Shown here: positions 36,737-44,713 of the stretch, in pieces
How positions within the stretch are numbered: the stretch's first letter is position 1
Layout of the letters: each line of letters starts with the position of its first letter
Assembly (NCBI GenBank): GCA_026989095.1
Contig: JALSKA010000170.1
Coordinates: 1-56,918, forward strand
Length of the DNA stretch: 56,918 bases
Direction of reading: 5' to 3'
Source of the DNA: Ardenticatenaceae bacterium
Lineage (GTDB): Bacteria; Chloroflexota; Anaerolineae; Ardenticatenales; Ardenticatenaceae
Made by a program: the position numbers and the translations under genes
Notes under the pieces: generated by a model
What the model saw: the letters and a program-made list of their open reading frames with translations, nothing else
Told to the model about the DNA's origin: nothing
Database searches by the model: none

Positions 36737-37973
36737 CGTCTTCCTCCTCGAACCAGGCGGTTAGGGAGAGGGGATCGAGAGCCCAGCGGTAGTGGCGCAG
36801 GAAGTCGTGGCCCACGAGCCCGCCAATGCGCACGCCGTACCGCCACTCGAGGGGGGTGAGGAAGAGGCCGAAGAGGGCGGGCACGTCCTGCCGGCTCAGG
36901 GGGCCGAGTTGGAGCCGGGGAACGGTGAAGGGCACCACGTCGTGGGCGCCGGCGCCGCTGACGCCGGTCATGGTGGGCCCGCCGGAGAGCGAAATGTGGG
37001 CCTGTTCCAGGGTGCTCGGCGGGCAGGTGAAGGCCGTGCCGGCCATGCCGCTGGCCAGCCAGAGCAGGGTGTCGTGCTCGTTCACGGCGCCGGGCGCGAC
37101 GAGGATGTGGCTTTCAAACAGGGAGCAGGGCACGCGCACAGCCCCCGGCGGAGGAGAGAAGGGGGAGGTGTGAGGGGCTAGGCGCAGCTCCCGGCCGGCG
37201 TAATCGAAGGTGGTGTGGAAGTGGAGCAGGAAGTTGAGTCCAATGATGCCGGCGATCTGGGGCGCCCGCGAGTGAATGTCCATGACCTCGACGGGGATGT
37301 TCTCGACGAGCAGGTCGCCCAAGCGCAGGCGCGGCAGAATGCTCTGAATCACCTGGCCCCGCCGGCCGGAGGCAAAGGTGGTCTCGCGCACGCCGTAGTT
37401 GGTGAGCCGCAGTTCCTCCATCACGGTCACGTCCAGGGTGAGTTCGCCCGTGCCCGTGTCCACCAGAAAAACGTGGTCCCTGGTGCCCACGGTGAGGAGC
37501 ACGAAGGGGGCCGGGTCGGCGGCCAACAGGGGCAGGCGCACCGTGCCCGTGCCCTCCGCCCGGTAGGGCCGGCGGCCGGCGAAGGCGGCCAGCTTGCGGC
37601 CCACGGCCTCGTAGCCCGGCAGGGCCAAGAAGTGGCGGGCGGCCTCGTCGAAGCGGTCCAGCCGGTAGAGGGCCCAGGCGAGCTCGCGGCGCACGGCCTC
37701 TCCCGTCTCCTCTGGGACGGCGGAATCCCGGTCGGCGCTCTCCAGGGCGTGTTCGAGGACCACGACGGCCGGGCCGAGCCGGTTGGCGATCAGGTGAATG
37801 CGTCCCAGGGTCAGGAGGCTTTCCACGTGGCGGGGGGCGCTGTTGAGGACTTCTTCCAGGAGATGGGCGGCGCCCTCGAAGTCGCCGGCGGCGTAGCGTG
37901 CTTGGGCGGCGCTGAACAGGCGGTCCGGCGGGGCCGCCGTCGCGGGAGGCTCGGAGGAGGTGGGCGTGTTCAT
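36729..37973 (-). CDS. TPR plus retropepsin-like aspartic protease domain protein
   Basis: A 414-residue protein. Residues about 15-130 are tetratricopeptide-like helices (AQARYAAGDFEGAAHLLEEVL; ALYRLDRFDEAARHF). Residues about 145-265 form a retroviral-type aspartic protease fold with the active-site motif VDTGTG (Asp172) and the later GIIGLNFL. A second, related half (about 280-405) ends in GLVGHDFLRHYRWALDP, but at the matching position it reads WLASGMAG (307-309 ASG), so the second catalytic aspartate is lost. No signal peptide is visible. The start overlaps the thioredoxin stop by 4 bases (ATGA). It could be a peptidase or only a peptide binder; activity is inferred. Confidence 0.72.
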   Translation of the reverse strand: MNTPTSSEPPATAAPPDRLFSAAQARYAAGDFEGAAHLLEEVLNSAPRHVESLLTLGRIHLIANRLGPAVVVLEHALESADRDSAVPEETGEAVRRELAWALYRLDRFDEAARHFLALPGYEAVGRKLAAFAGRRPYRAEGTGTVRLPLLAADPAPFVLLTVGTRDHVFLVDTGTGELTLDVTVMEELRLTNYGVRETTFASGRRGQVIQSILPRLRLGDLLVENIPVEVMDIHSRAPQIAGIIGLNFLLHFHTTFDYAGRELRLAPHTSPFSPPPGAVRVPCSLFESHILVAPGAVNEHDTLLWLASGMAGTAFTCPPSTLEQAHISLSGGPTMTGVSGAGAHDVVPFTVPRLQLGPLSRQDVPALFGLFLTPLEWRYGVRIGGLVGHDFLRHYRWALDPLSLTAWFEEEDDG

Positions 37974-38569
37974 GGGCCGTTCACCCGGTCTGGGGGGAGC
38001 AGGATACTCTCGATACTGCGCTTCAAGTAGGCGGGGCCCCTGCGCCCCAGAATGCGCCCGCCCAAGGTGCCGTCCGGCTTGATGAGCACGGTGGTGGGCA
38101 GTGTGCGCACGCTGAACTGGCGGGTCAGCTCGCCCTGGTCGAGGAGGCTGGGCAGGGTAATGCCCGTTTCCCGGAGAAAGTCGGCCACGACAAGGCCCGG
38201 CTCTTCCACGTTGACCAGGAGCACGACGAGCCCCTGGTCCTGGTAGAGCTCGGCCAAGCGCTGGAGGTCGGCCAGCTCCTCGTGGCACGGCGGACACCAG
38301 GTGACCCAGAAGGTGAGCACCACGGGAGAGCCCCGCAGGTCGGCGAGGCGCCACGTGCGTCCCTCCACGTCGGTGGCCGTGAAGTCGAGTGGCGCTGACG
38401 AGGAGACTTTGGGCCGGGTGAAGGGCCTGCGGGGCGGGAAGAAGGTGGGCGACAGGAGTTGGCTCCACACCCACAGGCCGAGGGAGCCCACCAGAAACGT
38501 GCCCACGCAAAGGGCCAATGAACAGCCGGTCAGCCACCACACGAAGGGACGAGGTTGCCGAGCGGACAT
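37970..38569 (-). CDS. TlpA-like membrane-anchored thioredoxin
   Basis: A 199-residue protein with an N-terminal membrane helix (WWLTGCSLALCVGTFLVGSLGLWVW) and an extracytoplasmic TlpA/ResA-type thioredoxin domain: APLDFTATDVEGRTWRLADLRG, then active site WCPPC, then the cis-proline region TLPTTVLIKPDG. It would reduce or shuffle disulfides outside the membrane. The cysteine-rich binding protein and dppC loop encoded just upstream are plausible clients. It starts 4 bases after the dppC stop and overlaps the next gene. Confidence 0.88.
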   Translation of the reverse strand: MSARQPRPFVWWLTGCSLALCVGTFLVGSLGLWVWSQLLSPTFFPPRRPFTRPKVSSSAPLDFTATDVEGRTWRLADLRGSPVVLTFWVTWCPPCHEELADLQRLAELYQDQGLVVLLVNVEEPGLVVADFLRETGITLPSLLDQGELTRQFSVRTLPTTVLIKPDGTLGGRILGRRGPAYLKRSIESILLPPDRVNGP

Positions 38570-38573
38570 GGTC

Positions 38574-39515
38574 TCACCGATGTCGGAGCCGTGGGTCGAG
38601 GGCGTCGCGCAGCCCGTCGCCCAGGAGGTTGAACCCCAGCACTGTTACCATAATAGCCAGGCCGGGGAAAAAGACCAAATGGGGTGCGCTGAAGACTTGA
38701 TTTCGCTCGGCGCTGAGCATGGCGCCCCACTCCGGCGTGGGCGGTTGGGCGCCCAGCCCGAGGAAGGAGAGGGCCGCGGCGTCGAGGATGGCGGTGCCGA
38801 TGCCCAAGGTGCCCTGCACGATGAGGGGGGAGATGGCGTTGGGCAAAATGTGGACGAGGAGCACCCGCAGCGGGCGGGCGCCGATGGCGTGGGCGGCGGT
38901 CACGTACTCCTCGGCCTTGGCAGCCAACACGCTGGCCCGCATGACGCGCGCGTAGGCCGGGATGGTGACAATGGCGATGGCCAGCATGGCGTTGATCAGG
39001 CCGGGGCCCAGCACGCTCACGATGGCGATGGCCAGGAGGAGGGAGGGAAAGGCCAGTTGCACGTCGAGCACTCGCATGATCAGCTCGTCCACGAGGCCGC
39101 CGGCGAAGCCGGCCACGGCGCCCAAGAGCGTGCCCACGAAGAGGGCCACGCTGACCGTCAGGAAGCCCACGCGCAGGGAGACGCGGGCGCCGTAGACCAC
39201 GCGGCTGAAGAGGTCCCGGAAGTTGCCGTCAACGCCCATGATGTGTTGGGGGCGGTCACGGGGGCATCCCAACAGGTAGATGCAGGGTGGCTCCCGTTTG
39301 CGCACATCCTCCACGCCGATGAGCACTTGGGTGGGGTCGTAAGGGGCGATGACGGGGGCGAAGATGGCCGTCAGCGTGAGGGTGCCGATGATGAAAAGCC
39401 CCACCAGGGCAGAGCGCTGGCGCATGAACTGGCGCACCGTGCGCCGCAGCGGGCTCTCGGGCGCGCGGGGCAGGGCGGCGGTCGGCATGGCGGTCGGTGT
39501 CGCTGTCTGAGTCAT
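38574..39515 (-). CDS. dppC: Peptide-type ABC permease DppC
   Basis: A 313-residue permease with the OppC/DppC layout: N-terminal cytoplasmic stretch, first helix ALVGLFIIGTLTLTAIFAPVIAPYDP, an extracytoplasmic loop with two cysteines (PPCIYLLGC), and the core with RVLDVQLAFPSLLLAIAIV and the EAA loop YVTAAHAIGARPLRVLLVHILP, then LSFLGLGAQPPTPEWGAML. Start ATG 39515 is 1 base after the dppB stop. No DppD/DppF ATPase genes are in the window, so ATPases must come from elsewhere. Confidence 0.9.
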   Translation of the reverse strand: MTQTATPTAMPTAALPRAPESPLRRTVRQFMRQRSALVGLFIIGTLTLTAIFAPVIAPYDPTQVLIGVEDVRKREPPCIYLLGCPRDRPQHIMGVDGNFRDLFSRVVYGARVSLRVGFLTVSVALFVGTLLGAVAGFAGGLVDELIMRVLDVQLAFPSLLLAIAIVSVLGPGLINAMLAIAIVTIPAYARVMRASVLAAKAEEYVTAAHAIGARPLRVLLVHILPNAISPLIVQGTLGIGTAILDAAALSFLGLGAQPPTPEWGAMLSAERNQVFSAPHLVFFPGLAIMVTVLGFNLLGDGLRDALDPRLRHR

Positions 39516-39516
39516 G

Positions 39517-40605
39517 CTACTCGTACCGGATGCGCGGGTCCAAGAATGTGTAGGACACGTCCACCAGCAGGTTGACGAGCACGTAGCCAACGGCCACGGC
39601 GAGCGTGAAGCCCTGGATGATGGGGTAGTCGCGGGCGGTGATGGCGTCGAAGAGAATGCGCCCCACGCCGGCCAGGCCGAAGATCGTCTCGGTCAGCACG
39701 GCGCCGCCGAAGACTGTGCCGAGCTGGAGCCCCACGATGGTCACCACGGGCAGCAGGGCGTTCCGAAAGGCGTGGCCGAGGATGACGCGCCACTCGGGAA
39801 GCCCCTTGGCGCGGGCCACGCGCACGTAATCGCGCCCCAACACCTCCAACATGCTGGAGCGGGTCATGCGGGCAATGATGGACATGGGGATGGTCGCCAG
39901 GGCGACCGAGGGCAGGATCAGGTGCTTGATGGCGTCCTTGAGCACCTCACCGTCGAGGGTGATGATGGCGTTAAAAATGTACAGGTTGGCGAAGAATTCC
40001 AGAAGGCGATACGTTGCCGTGCCCTCGGTCACGTTCCAGCCGTAGGCCTCGTAGAAGGGCGTCGGCGTCACGCCGGCCGAGAGCCGGCCCGATGGGGGGA
40101 GCCAGAAGGGGGTCTCCTTGAGGAGCAGGGCGAAGACGTAGGCCAGCATGAGCCCCAGCCAGAAGACGGGCATGGAGACGCCCACGTTGGCCCCCACCAT
40201 GGTGAGCACGTCCACGAGGGAGTTCTGGCGGATGGCCGAGAGGATGCCCGCCGGCACGCCCACCAGGACGGCGATGAACATGGACGCAAGGCCCAGCTCG
40301 ATGGTCATGGGCAGGCGCTCGACCATGATCTGGGTGACGGGGCGCTTGAAGCGCAGCGATTCGCCCAGGTCGCCGCGCAACACGTCGCGGGCGTATATGG
40401 CGAACTGCACGGGAATGGGCTTGTCCAGCCCCTTCTCCCGGTTGAAGCGGGCGCACACCTCCGGCGTCGCCTTCTCGCCCAGCATGGCCGTGCAGGGGTC
40501 GCCGGGGATGAGGCGGGCGAGCGCGAAGGTCACGGCCAGCACGCCGAAGAGCACCGGGACGGCGGCCAGCACACGGCGCACGATGTAGCGGATCATGCTT
40601 CTCAC
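39517..40605 (-). CDS. dppB: Peptide-type ABC permease DppB
   Basis: A 362-residue permease opening with MIRYIVRRVLAAVPVLFGVLAVTFALARLIPGDP (in pieces), the classic DppB/OppB N-terminus. It has the docking loop DYVRVARAKGLPEWRVILGHAFRNALLPVV and GAVLTETIFGLAGVGRILFDAI. The large loop between the second and third helices (FWLPPSGRLSAGVTPTPFYEAYGWNV) is typical. It follows the fused binding protein after about 65 bases and is coupled to dppC. Confidence 0.91.
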   Translation of the reverse strand: MRSMIRYIVRRVLAAVPVLFGVLAVTFALARLIPGDPCTAMLGEKATPEVCARFNREKGLDKPIPVQFAIYARDVLRGDLGESLRFKRPVTQIMVERLPMTIELGLASMFIAVLVGVPAGILSAIRQNSLVDVLTMVGANVGVSMPVFWLGLMLAYVFALLLKETPFWLPPSGRLSAGVTPTPFYEAYGWNVTEGTATYRLLEFFANLYIFNAIITLDGEVLKDAIKHLILPSVALATIPMSIIARMTRSSMLEVLGRDYVRVARAKGLPEWRVILGHAFRNALLPVVTIVGLQLGTVFGGAVLTETIFGLAGVGRILFDAITARDYPIIQGFTLAVAVGYVLVNLLVDVSYTFLDPRIRYE

Positions 40606-40668
40606 CTTGAGAAAGGCGGGGCGGGGATATGTCCCCCTGCCCCGCCGCGGCGCAGTTGTTGTCCTCTT

Positions 40669-43527
40669 TTACTCCTCCGCGTTGAGCAAGCCGCCCCACA
40701 GGGCCGAGAAGTAGGTGAAGGCGCCGGTGTTGCCCTTGTGGAGCGGGTGCTTGGCGTCCCACTGCATGGCCCAGGAGACCACCACGTCGTTGGCGTCCAG
40801 CTCGGAGCCGTCGTGGAACTTGACCCCCTCGCGGAGGTAGCAGGTCCAAACGGTCAAGTCCTCGTTGGGCTCACAGGCGGTGGCCAAGGATGGCCGCACG
40901 CCCGTGCCGCCGACCTCGTAGGCCAGCAGCGACTCGGTCACCTGCTCGCAGGCGCGCAGGGATTCGCCGTCCGTCTCGTCGCCGCAGTAGAGGCTGATGG
41001 GCTCGGCGTTCTGCATCCAGACGAAGGTGTCGCGGCCGCCGGGGTCCATGACGGCGAAGTACTCGTTGCCCAGCGGGCTGGCGTGGGCGCCCTCCACGTC
41101 GGCCTTGTAGGCCACGGCCGAGGCGCCGTGAGCCACCGGGATCATGGGCACGTGCTGCTTGATGGCGTTGTTGGCGGCCTCGTAGTAGGGCCGAGCCTCG
41201 TCGGGGTCGGCGATCCGGGCGCCCTTCTGCAAGTTCTCCACGATGTCGGGGAACTTCTCGCCGAACTGCTTGGAGGCGCCGGCGCCGAAGTGGAAGTCGA
41301 GGAAGTTGGTCACGTGGGGGTAATCGGCCCCCCAGCCGAGCAGGTGCAGGCCGTCCAGCTCACCGGCGTCGGCCGCGGCGATGAAGGCGCCCGACTCCAT
41401 GACCACGATCTCGGCGTCGATGTTGAGGTTCTCCTTCAACTGGGCCTGGATGTCCTGGGCCACCAGGCCGGGCTCGGGCAGGTAGCTGCGGAAAACGTCG
41501 CGGTAGTAGATCTTGGTCTGGAAGCCGTCGGGGTAGCCGGCCTCGGCCAGCAACTGGCGGGCCCGCTCGGGGTCGAACTCATACCACGCCTCGCCCGCGC
41601 AGCCGTTGGGAATGGCGCAGGGCGTGAAGTGGGAAGCCACCTCGGAGCCCTCCGGGTAGAAGTTGCGCACGATGCGCTCGCGGTCGATGCCCATGGCAAT
41701 GGCCTGGCGCACGCGCTCGTCGTCGAAGGGCTCGTAGGTGTTGTTCATGCCGATGTAGAAGACGTTGAGGGCCGGCCGAATGATGAGCTGGAGGTTAGGA
41801 TCGTTCGCGATGGTGGCGAAATCGTCCGGGCTGGGGTTGTCGATGCCGTCTACAGTGCCCGATTGGAGCTCGAGCAGCCGCGCTGCGCCCTCCGTGCTCC
41901 ACCGGAAGACGAGCGTCTCGGTCTTGGCCTTCTCGCCCCAGTAGTCGTCGAAGCGCTTGAAGACGATGCTGTCGCCCCGGTTCCACGTCTCGACCATGTA
42001 GGGGCCCGTGCCGATGGGGCGCTCGAGCAGTTCGCCCGTGCCGCCCGTCTGTTCGAGCCACTCGCGGGGCTGGATGGCGAAGGCCGCAAACGCCGCCTTG
42101 GACGGGAAGGCCGGGTCGGGGGCACAGAGGGTGAAGCGCACGGTGAGCATGTCCACGGCGCGGATCTCTTTCAGGAGGCCGCCGTAGTCACAGCTCGGCG
42201 CGCTGTAAGCCAGCAGCTCCTCGCCGCCAGCAGCGGGGGGCTGGGCCGTCTCCTCGGGCCAGACGCGGACCCAGTCGCCGTTCTGGACCTGGTTGACGAC
42301 GACGGTGGCGGAGCCGCAGTCGCCCTTGTCGTCACAGGAGATGGTGCCGCTGAGGCCCTGGTAGTTCTTGGTGTTGCGGACGGCGTCGGCGAGGGCCTTG
42401 CGAGGGATGAGGAGGGAGCCGTCATCCTGGGGGACGGCGACCTGGTCGATGGCCTTGAGGATGAGCATGGTGGCGTCGTAGGCGTGTGCGTGGAAGGGTC
42501 CCATGTCGGCGGGCTTGACGCCGTACTTGTCCTCGTAGCGCTGGCGGAAGCGTTCGAGGTCAGGGGAGCCGGCGGGGAGGTCGGCGAAGGTGGCGTAGGA
42601 GCCCTCGGCGGCGCCGCCGGCGGCCTCGATGTACTGTGCGCTCTTGATGCCGTCGGCGCCGAAGAAGATGACGTTCTCCATGCCGACCTCGTTTTTCTGG
42701 CTGACGAGGAGGGCGCCTTCGGCCTGGAAGCCGCCGAAGTAGATGAGCTCGGGCTGCTGTGCGGCGATGCGCGTGAGGACGGCGCGGAAGTCCTTGTCGC
42801 CGACGGTGATGCCCTCGTAGGCGACGACCTGGCCGCCGAGCTGGGAGAAGGCGTCTTGGAAGACATCGACGAGGCCCTGGCCGTAGGCGGAGCCGTCGTG
42901 GATGATGGCGGCGTTGCGGACGCCGAGCTGGTTGAAGATGAAGTCGGCGGCGGCGGAGCCTTGGACGGCATCGTTCCAGGCGACGCGGTTGACGACCTGG
43001 AGGCCGCGGGCGGTGAGGTCCACGGCGGTGGAGGAGGGGCTGACCATGACGATGCGGTTTTCCTCGTAGATGTCGCTGGCGGGGATGGAGGACGAGGAGC
43101 ACATGTGGCCGACGACGCCGACGATCTTGGGGTCGCTGGCGAACTTCTGGGCGACGGCGGTGCCGCCCTCGCCGCTGCACTGGGCGTCCTCGACGACGAG
43201 CTGGACGGGGTGGCCCTTGATTTCGGGCATGTCCTCGACGGCGAGCTCGGCGCCGTACTGCATGTCAATGCCGAGGTTGGCGACCTCGCCGCTGAGGCCG
43301 GCGGCGAAGCCGATCTTGATGGGCTCGCCGGGCTGGAGTTGGACGACGCCCCAGGGGTCGTCGACGGCGGGCTGTTGGGGCTGGGTGGGCTGTTCGGCCT
43401 CTGGGGGCTGTTGGGGCTGGGTGGGCTGTGGCGGAGGCGTGGCGGTGGGGGCAGCGCCGCCGCCTGGGCAGGCCACCAGCAGCAGGGCAAGGACCAACAG
43501 CAGAAGCGGGAAGGTGTACTTGCGCAT
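40669..43527 (-). CDS. Fused LivK-type and circularly permuted DppA-type binding lipoprotein
   Basis: A 952-residue lipoprotein (lipobox LLLVAC, Cys20; Pro/Gln linker to about residue 58). Residues 64-418 are a LIVBP domain (IKIGFAAGLSGEVANLG; VVGHMCSSSSIPASDI; AFHAHAYDAT-like HAHAYDATMLI) related to the LivK at 25779. Residues about 447-825 align with E. coli DppA from its middle (EIRAVDMLTVRFTL, RPIGTGPYMVETW, FDDERVRQAIAMGIDRERIV) to its normal C-terminus (YKADVEGAHASPLGNEYF). Residues about 830-952 align with the N-terminal part of DppA (ESLLAYEVGGTGVRPSLA, LREGVKFHDGSELDANDVV, GAFTYFSAL). So the family-5 domain is circularly permuted. About ten cysteines suggest disulfides. It is first in an operon with dppB and dppC, with promoter at 43749-43777. 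Which ligand each half binds is unknown. Confidence 0.88.
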   Translation of the reverse strand: MRKYTFPLLLLVLALLLVACPGGGAAPTATPPPQPTQPQQPPEAEQPTQPQQPAVDDPWGVVQLQPGEPIKIGFAAGLSGEVANLGIDMQYGAELAVEDMPEIKGHPVQLVVEDAQCSGEGGTAVAQKFASDPKIVGVVGHMCSSSSIPASDIYEENRIVMVSPSSTAVDLTARGLQVVNRVAWNDAVQGSAAADFIFNQLGVRNAAIIHDGSAYGQGLVDVFQDAFSQLGGQVVAYEGITVGDKDFRAVLTRIAAQQPELIYFGGFQAEGALLVSQKNEVGMENVIFFGADGIKSAQYIEAAGGAAEGSYATFADLPAGSPDLERFRQRYEDKYGVKPADMGPFHAHAYDATMLILKAIDQVAVPQDDGSLLIPRKALADAVRNTKNYQGLSGTISCDDKGDCGSATVVVNQVQNGDWVRVWPEETAQPPAAGGEELLAYSAPSCDYGGLLKEIRAVDMLTVRFTLCAPDPAFPSKAAFAAFAIQPREWLEQTGGTGELLERPIGTGPYMVETWNRGDSIVFKRFDDYWGEKAKTETLVFRWSTEGAARLLELQSGTVDGIDNPSPDDFATIANDPNLQLIIRPALNVFYIGMNNTYEPFDDERVRQAIAMGIDRERIVRNFYPEGSEVASHFTPCAIPNGCAGEAWYEFDPERARQLLAEAGYPDGFQTKIYYRDVFRSYLPEPGLVAQDIQAQLKENLNIDAEIVVMESGAFIAAADAGELDGLHLLGWGADYPHVTNFLDFHFGAGASKQFGEKFPDIVENLQKGARIADPDEARPYYEAANNAIKQHVPMIPVAHGASAVAYKADVEGAHASPLGNEYFAVMDPGGRDTFVWMQNAEPISLYCGDETDGESLRACEQVTESLLAYEVGGTGVRPSLATACEPNEDLTVWTCYLREGVKFHDGSELDANDVVVSWAMQWDAKHPLHKGNTGAFTYFSALWGGLLNAEE
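43369..43429 (-). repeat. Two direct 25-base repeats in the lipoprotein linker
   Basis: The 25-base unit at 43369-43393 recurs exactly at 43405-43429, encoding the repeated TQPQQP-rich linker of the fused binding protein. Confidence 0.85.
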
Positions 43528-43663
43528 ACGTTCTCCTCCTCGGGTTAAAGCTCATTAACGTTCAGGGGGGCATGAAGGGGCCAACAGCATGGACATTCGC
43601 CTCGTTGCGAACTCTTCACCTCCTTTCTCCTCAGACGTTGTGGGGCCGGCGGACGCCTTGGGG

Positions 43664-43682
43664 AAAGAACGCCAGGGGCAGG
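43664..43682 (-). repeat. Shared 19-base leader element, copy 2
   Basis: AAAGAACGCCAGGGGCAGG on the plus strand, 17 of 19 matches to 27221-27239, about 60 bases into the predicted transcript of the fused binding-protein operon. Confidence 0.4.
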
Positions 43683-43748
43683 CCGGCCGCCAAGGTGTGG
43701 GTGGGTTGGGCTTGCAAGGGCTGTTCTCGGGTTCAGCAGACCTCGGGG

Positions 43749-43777
43749 ATTGTAACGCAAAAGCGGGAAACGTGCAA
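43749..43777 (-). promoter_or_regulatory. Promoter of the seven-gene permuted-SBP operon
   Basis: On the minus strand TTGCAC (43772-43777), 17-bp spacer, TACAAT (43749-43754); the transcript would start near 43742 with a 215-base leader. The rest of 43528-43874 holds only the shared element and the sqr-operon terminator. Confidence 0.75.
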
Positions 43778-43805
43778 CAGGAGAAAAGGGGGCGCATGTG
43801 GGGCC

Positions 43806-43834
43806 GCGGGGGGCGGCACTCTGCCGCCCCCCGC
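43806..43834 (-). terminator. Terminator of the sqr operon
   Basis: Perfect 12-bp GC stem (43806-43817 with 43823-43834), 5-base loop, 40 bases beyond the dsrE stop and before the next promoter. Confidence 0.7.
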
Positions 43835-43874
43835 AGTCCGGCCGTGTGTGGGAGGGAGGAGGCTTCCGGCTCCG

Positions 43875-44339
43875 TCAGATGAAGATGATCTGGGCACCCT
43901 CGGCCATTTCCAGGAACTCCAGGGCGCCCACGATCTCGTCCACTTGGGGCACCAAGTCCTCCTTGGTGAGCCCCATCATGTCGGCGGCCATGCGGCAGGC
44001 GTAGATCTCCGCGCCGGCGTCGTGGATCATCTCCAGGAACTCGCGCACCGGCGGCAGGTCAAGCTTCTCCATTTGCTTCTTCATCATGGCCGTGGCCAAA
44101 TCCGTGGCCCCCGGCAGGACGCCGGCCAGTTGGGGCATGTGCATGGCCGGGTTGCCCACGGGCGCCACCTTGAGGTGGTCCACGGTCTTCTCGTTGATCA
44201 CATCCAGGCCCCAGAAGGTGAAGAAGAGCTTGACCTCGATGCCCAACATGCGCGCGGCGTTGGCCAACACCAGGCCCGGGTAGGCCATGTCCAGCGTCCC
44301 CTTGGAGACGATGATGGCGAGTTTGCGTTCCTCAGTCAT
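43875..44339 (-). CDS. dsrE: DsrE/DsrF-like sulfur-transfer protein
   Basis: A 154-residue cytoplasmic protein of the DsrE/DsrF/DrsH fold. Start ATG 44339 (MTEERKLAIIVSKG) follows GGAGGTCAT. The fold shows LAIIVSKGTLDMAYPGLVLANAARMLGIEVKLFFTFWGLDVI (in pieces) and a C-terminal GAEIYACRMAADMMGL; the cysteine in YACRMA is at the position used to carry persulfide sulfur in this family. It is last in the sqr-DUF1641-dsrC-dsrE operon, 43 bases after dsrC. Confidence 0.85.
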   Translation of the reverse strand: MTEERKLAIIVSKGTLDMAYPGLVLANAARMLGIEVKLFFTFWGLDVINEKTVDHLKVAPVGNPAMHMPQLAGVLPGATDLATAMMKKQMEKLDLPPVREFLEMIHDAGAEIYACRMAADMMGLTKEDLVPQVDEIVGALEFLEMAEGAQIIFI

Positions 44340-44382
44340 GGGATGACCTCCTTTCGGCTCCCCTAGTTGTCGCACGTCGCGG

Positions 44383-44709
44383 TCAGATGCATCCCCTGGG
44401 CTTGCCTAAGCCGGCAATGCGGGCCACTTTCTTGGCCGGCCCCTTGGGGAAGAGCTGGTAGAGCTCCTTCGTGGGCACGCCGCCCCGCTTGGTGATGGCC
44501 CGCAGGGTGGGCGGCTCGCCGTGCTCCTCGTAGTAGGCACGCACGAAGTTGATCACCTCCCAGTGGCGGTCTGTGAGCTCGATGCCCTCCTCCTGGGCGA
44601 TGAGTTGGGCGACTTCGGGCGTCCACTCGTTGGGGTCCACGAGGAACCCCTCGGGGTCCAACTTCACGTGCAGCTCGGACAGGGTTTTGGCTGTGGTCAC
44701 AGCGGTCAT
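44383..44709 (-). CDS. dsrC: DsrC/TusE-like protein with a single C-terminal cysteine
   Basis: A 108-residue sulfur carrier. Start ATG 44709 follows GAGGTGACC. ELHVKLDPEGFLVDPNEWTPEVAQLIA, LTDRHWEVINFVRAYYEEHGEPPTLRAI and LYQLFPKGPAKKVARIAGLGKPRGCI (in pieces) follow the DsrC/TusE layout. The swinging C-terminal arm keeps its penultimate Cys107, but the second cysteine that true DsrC has ten residues earlier is absent (that position is in AKKVARIAG). It can carry a persulfide but not form the intramolecular trisulfide of dissimilatory sulfite reduction, so it is functionally nearer TusE. It lies 4 bases after the DUF1641 gene. Confidence 0.85.
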   Translation of the reverse strand: MTAVTTAKTLSELHVKLDPEGFLVDPNEWTPEVAQLIAQEEGIELTDRHWEVINFVRAYYEEHGEPPTLRAITKRGGVPTKELYQLFPKGPAKKVARIAGLGKPRGCI

Positions 44710-44713
44710 GGGG

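Noticed and set aside
39514-43548. 1344-codon plus-strand frame
   Set aside because: Shadow opposite dppB and the fused binding protein; no recognisable motifs.
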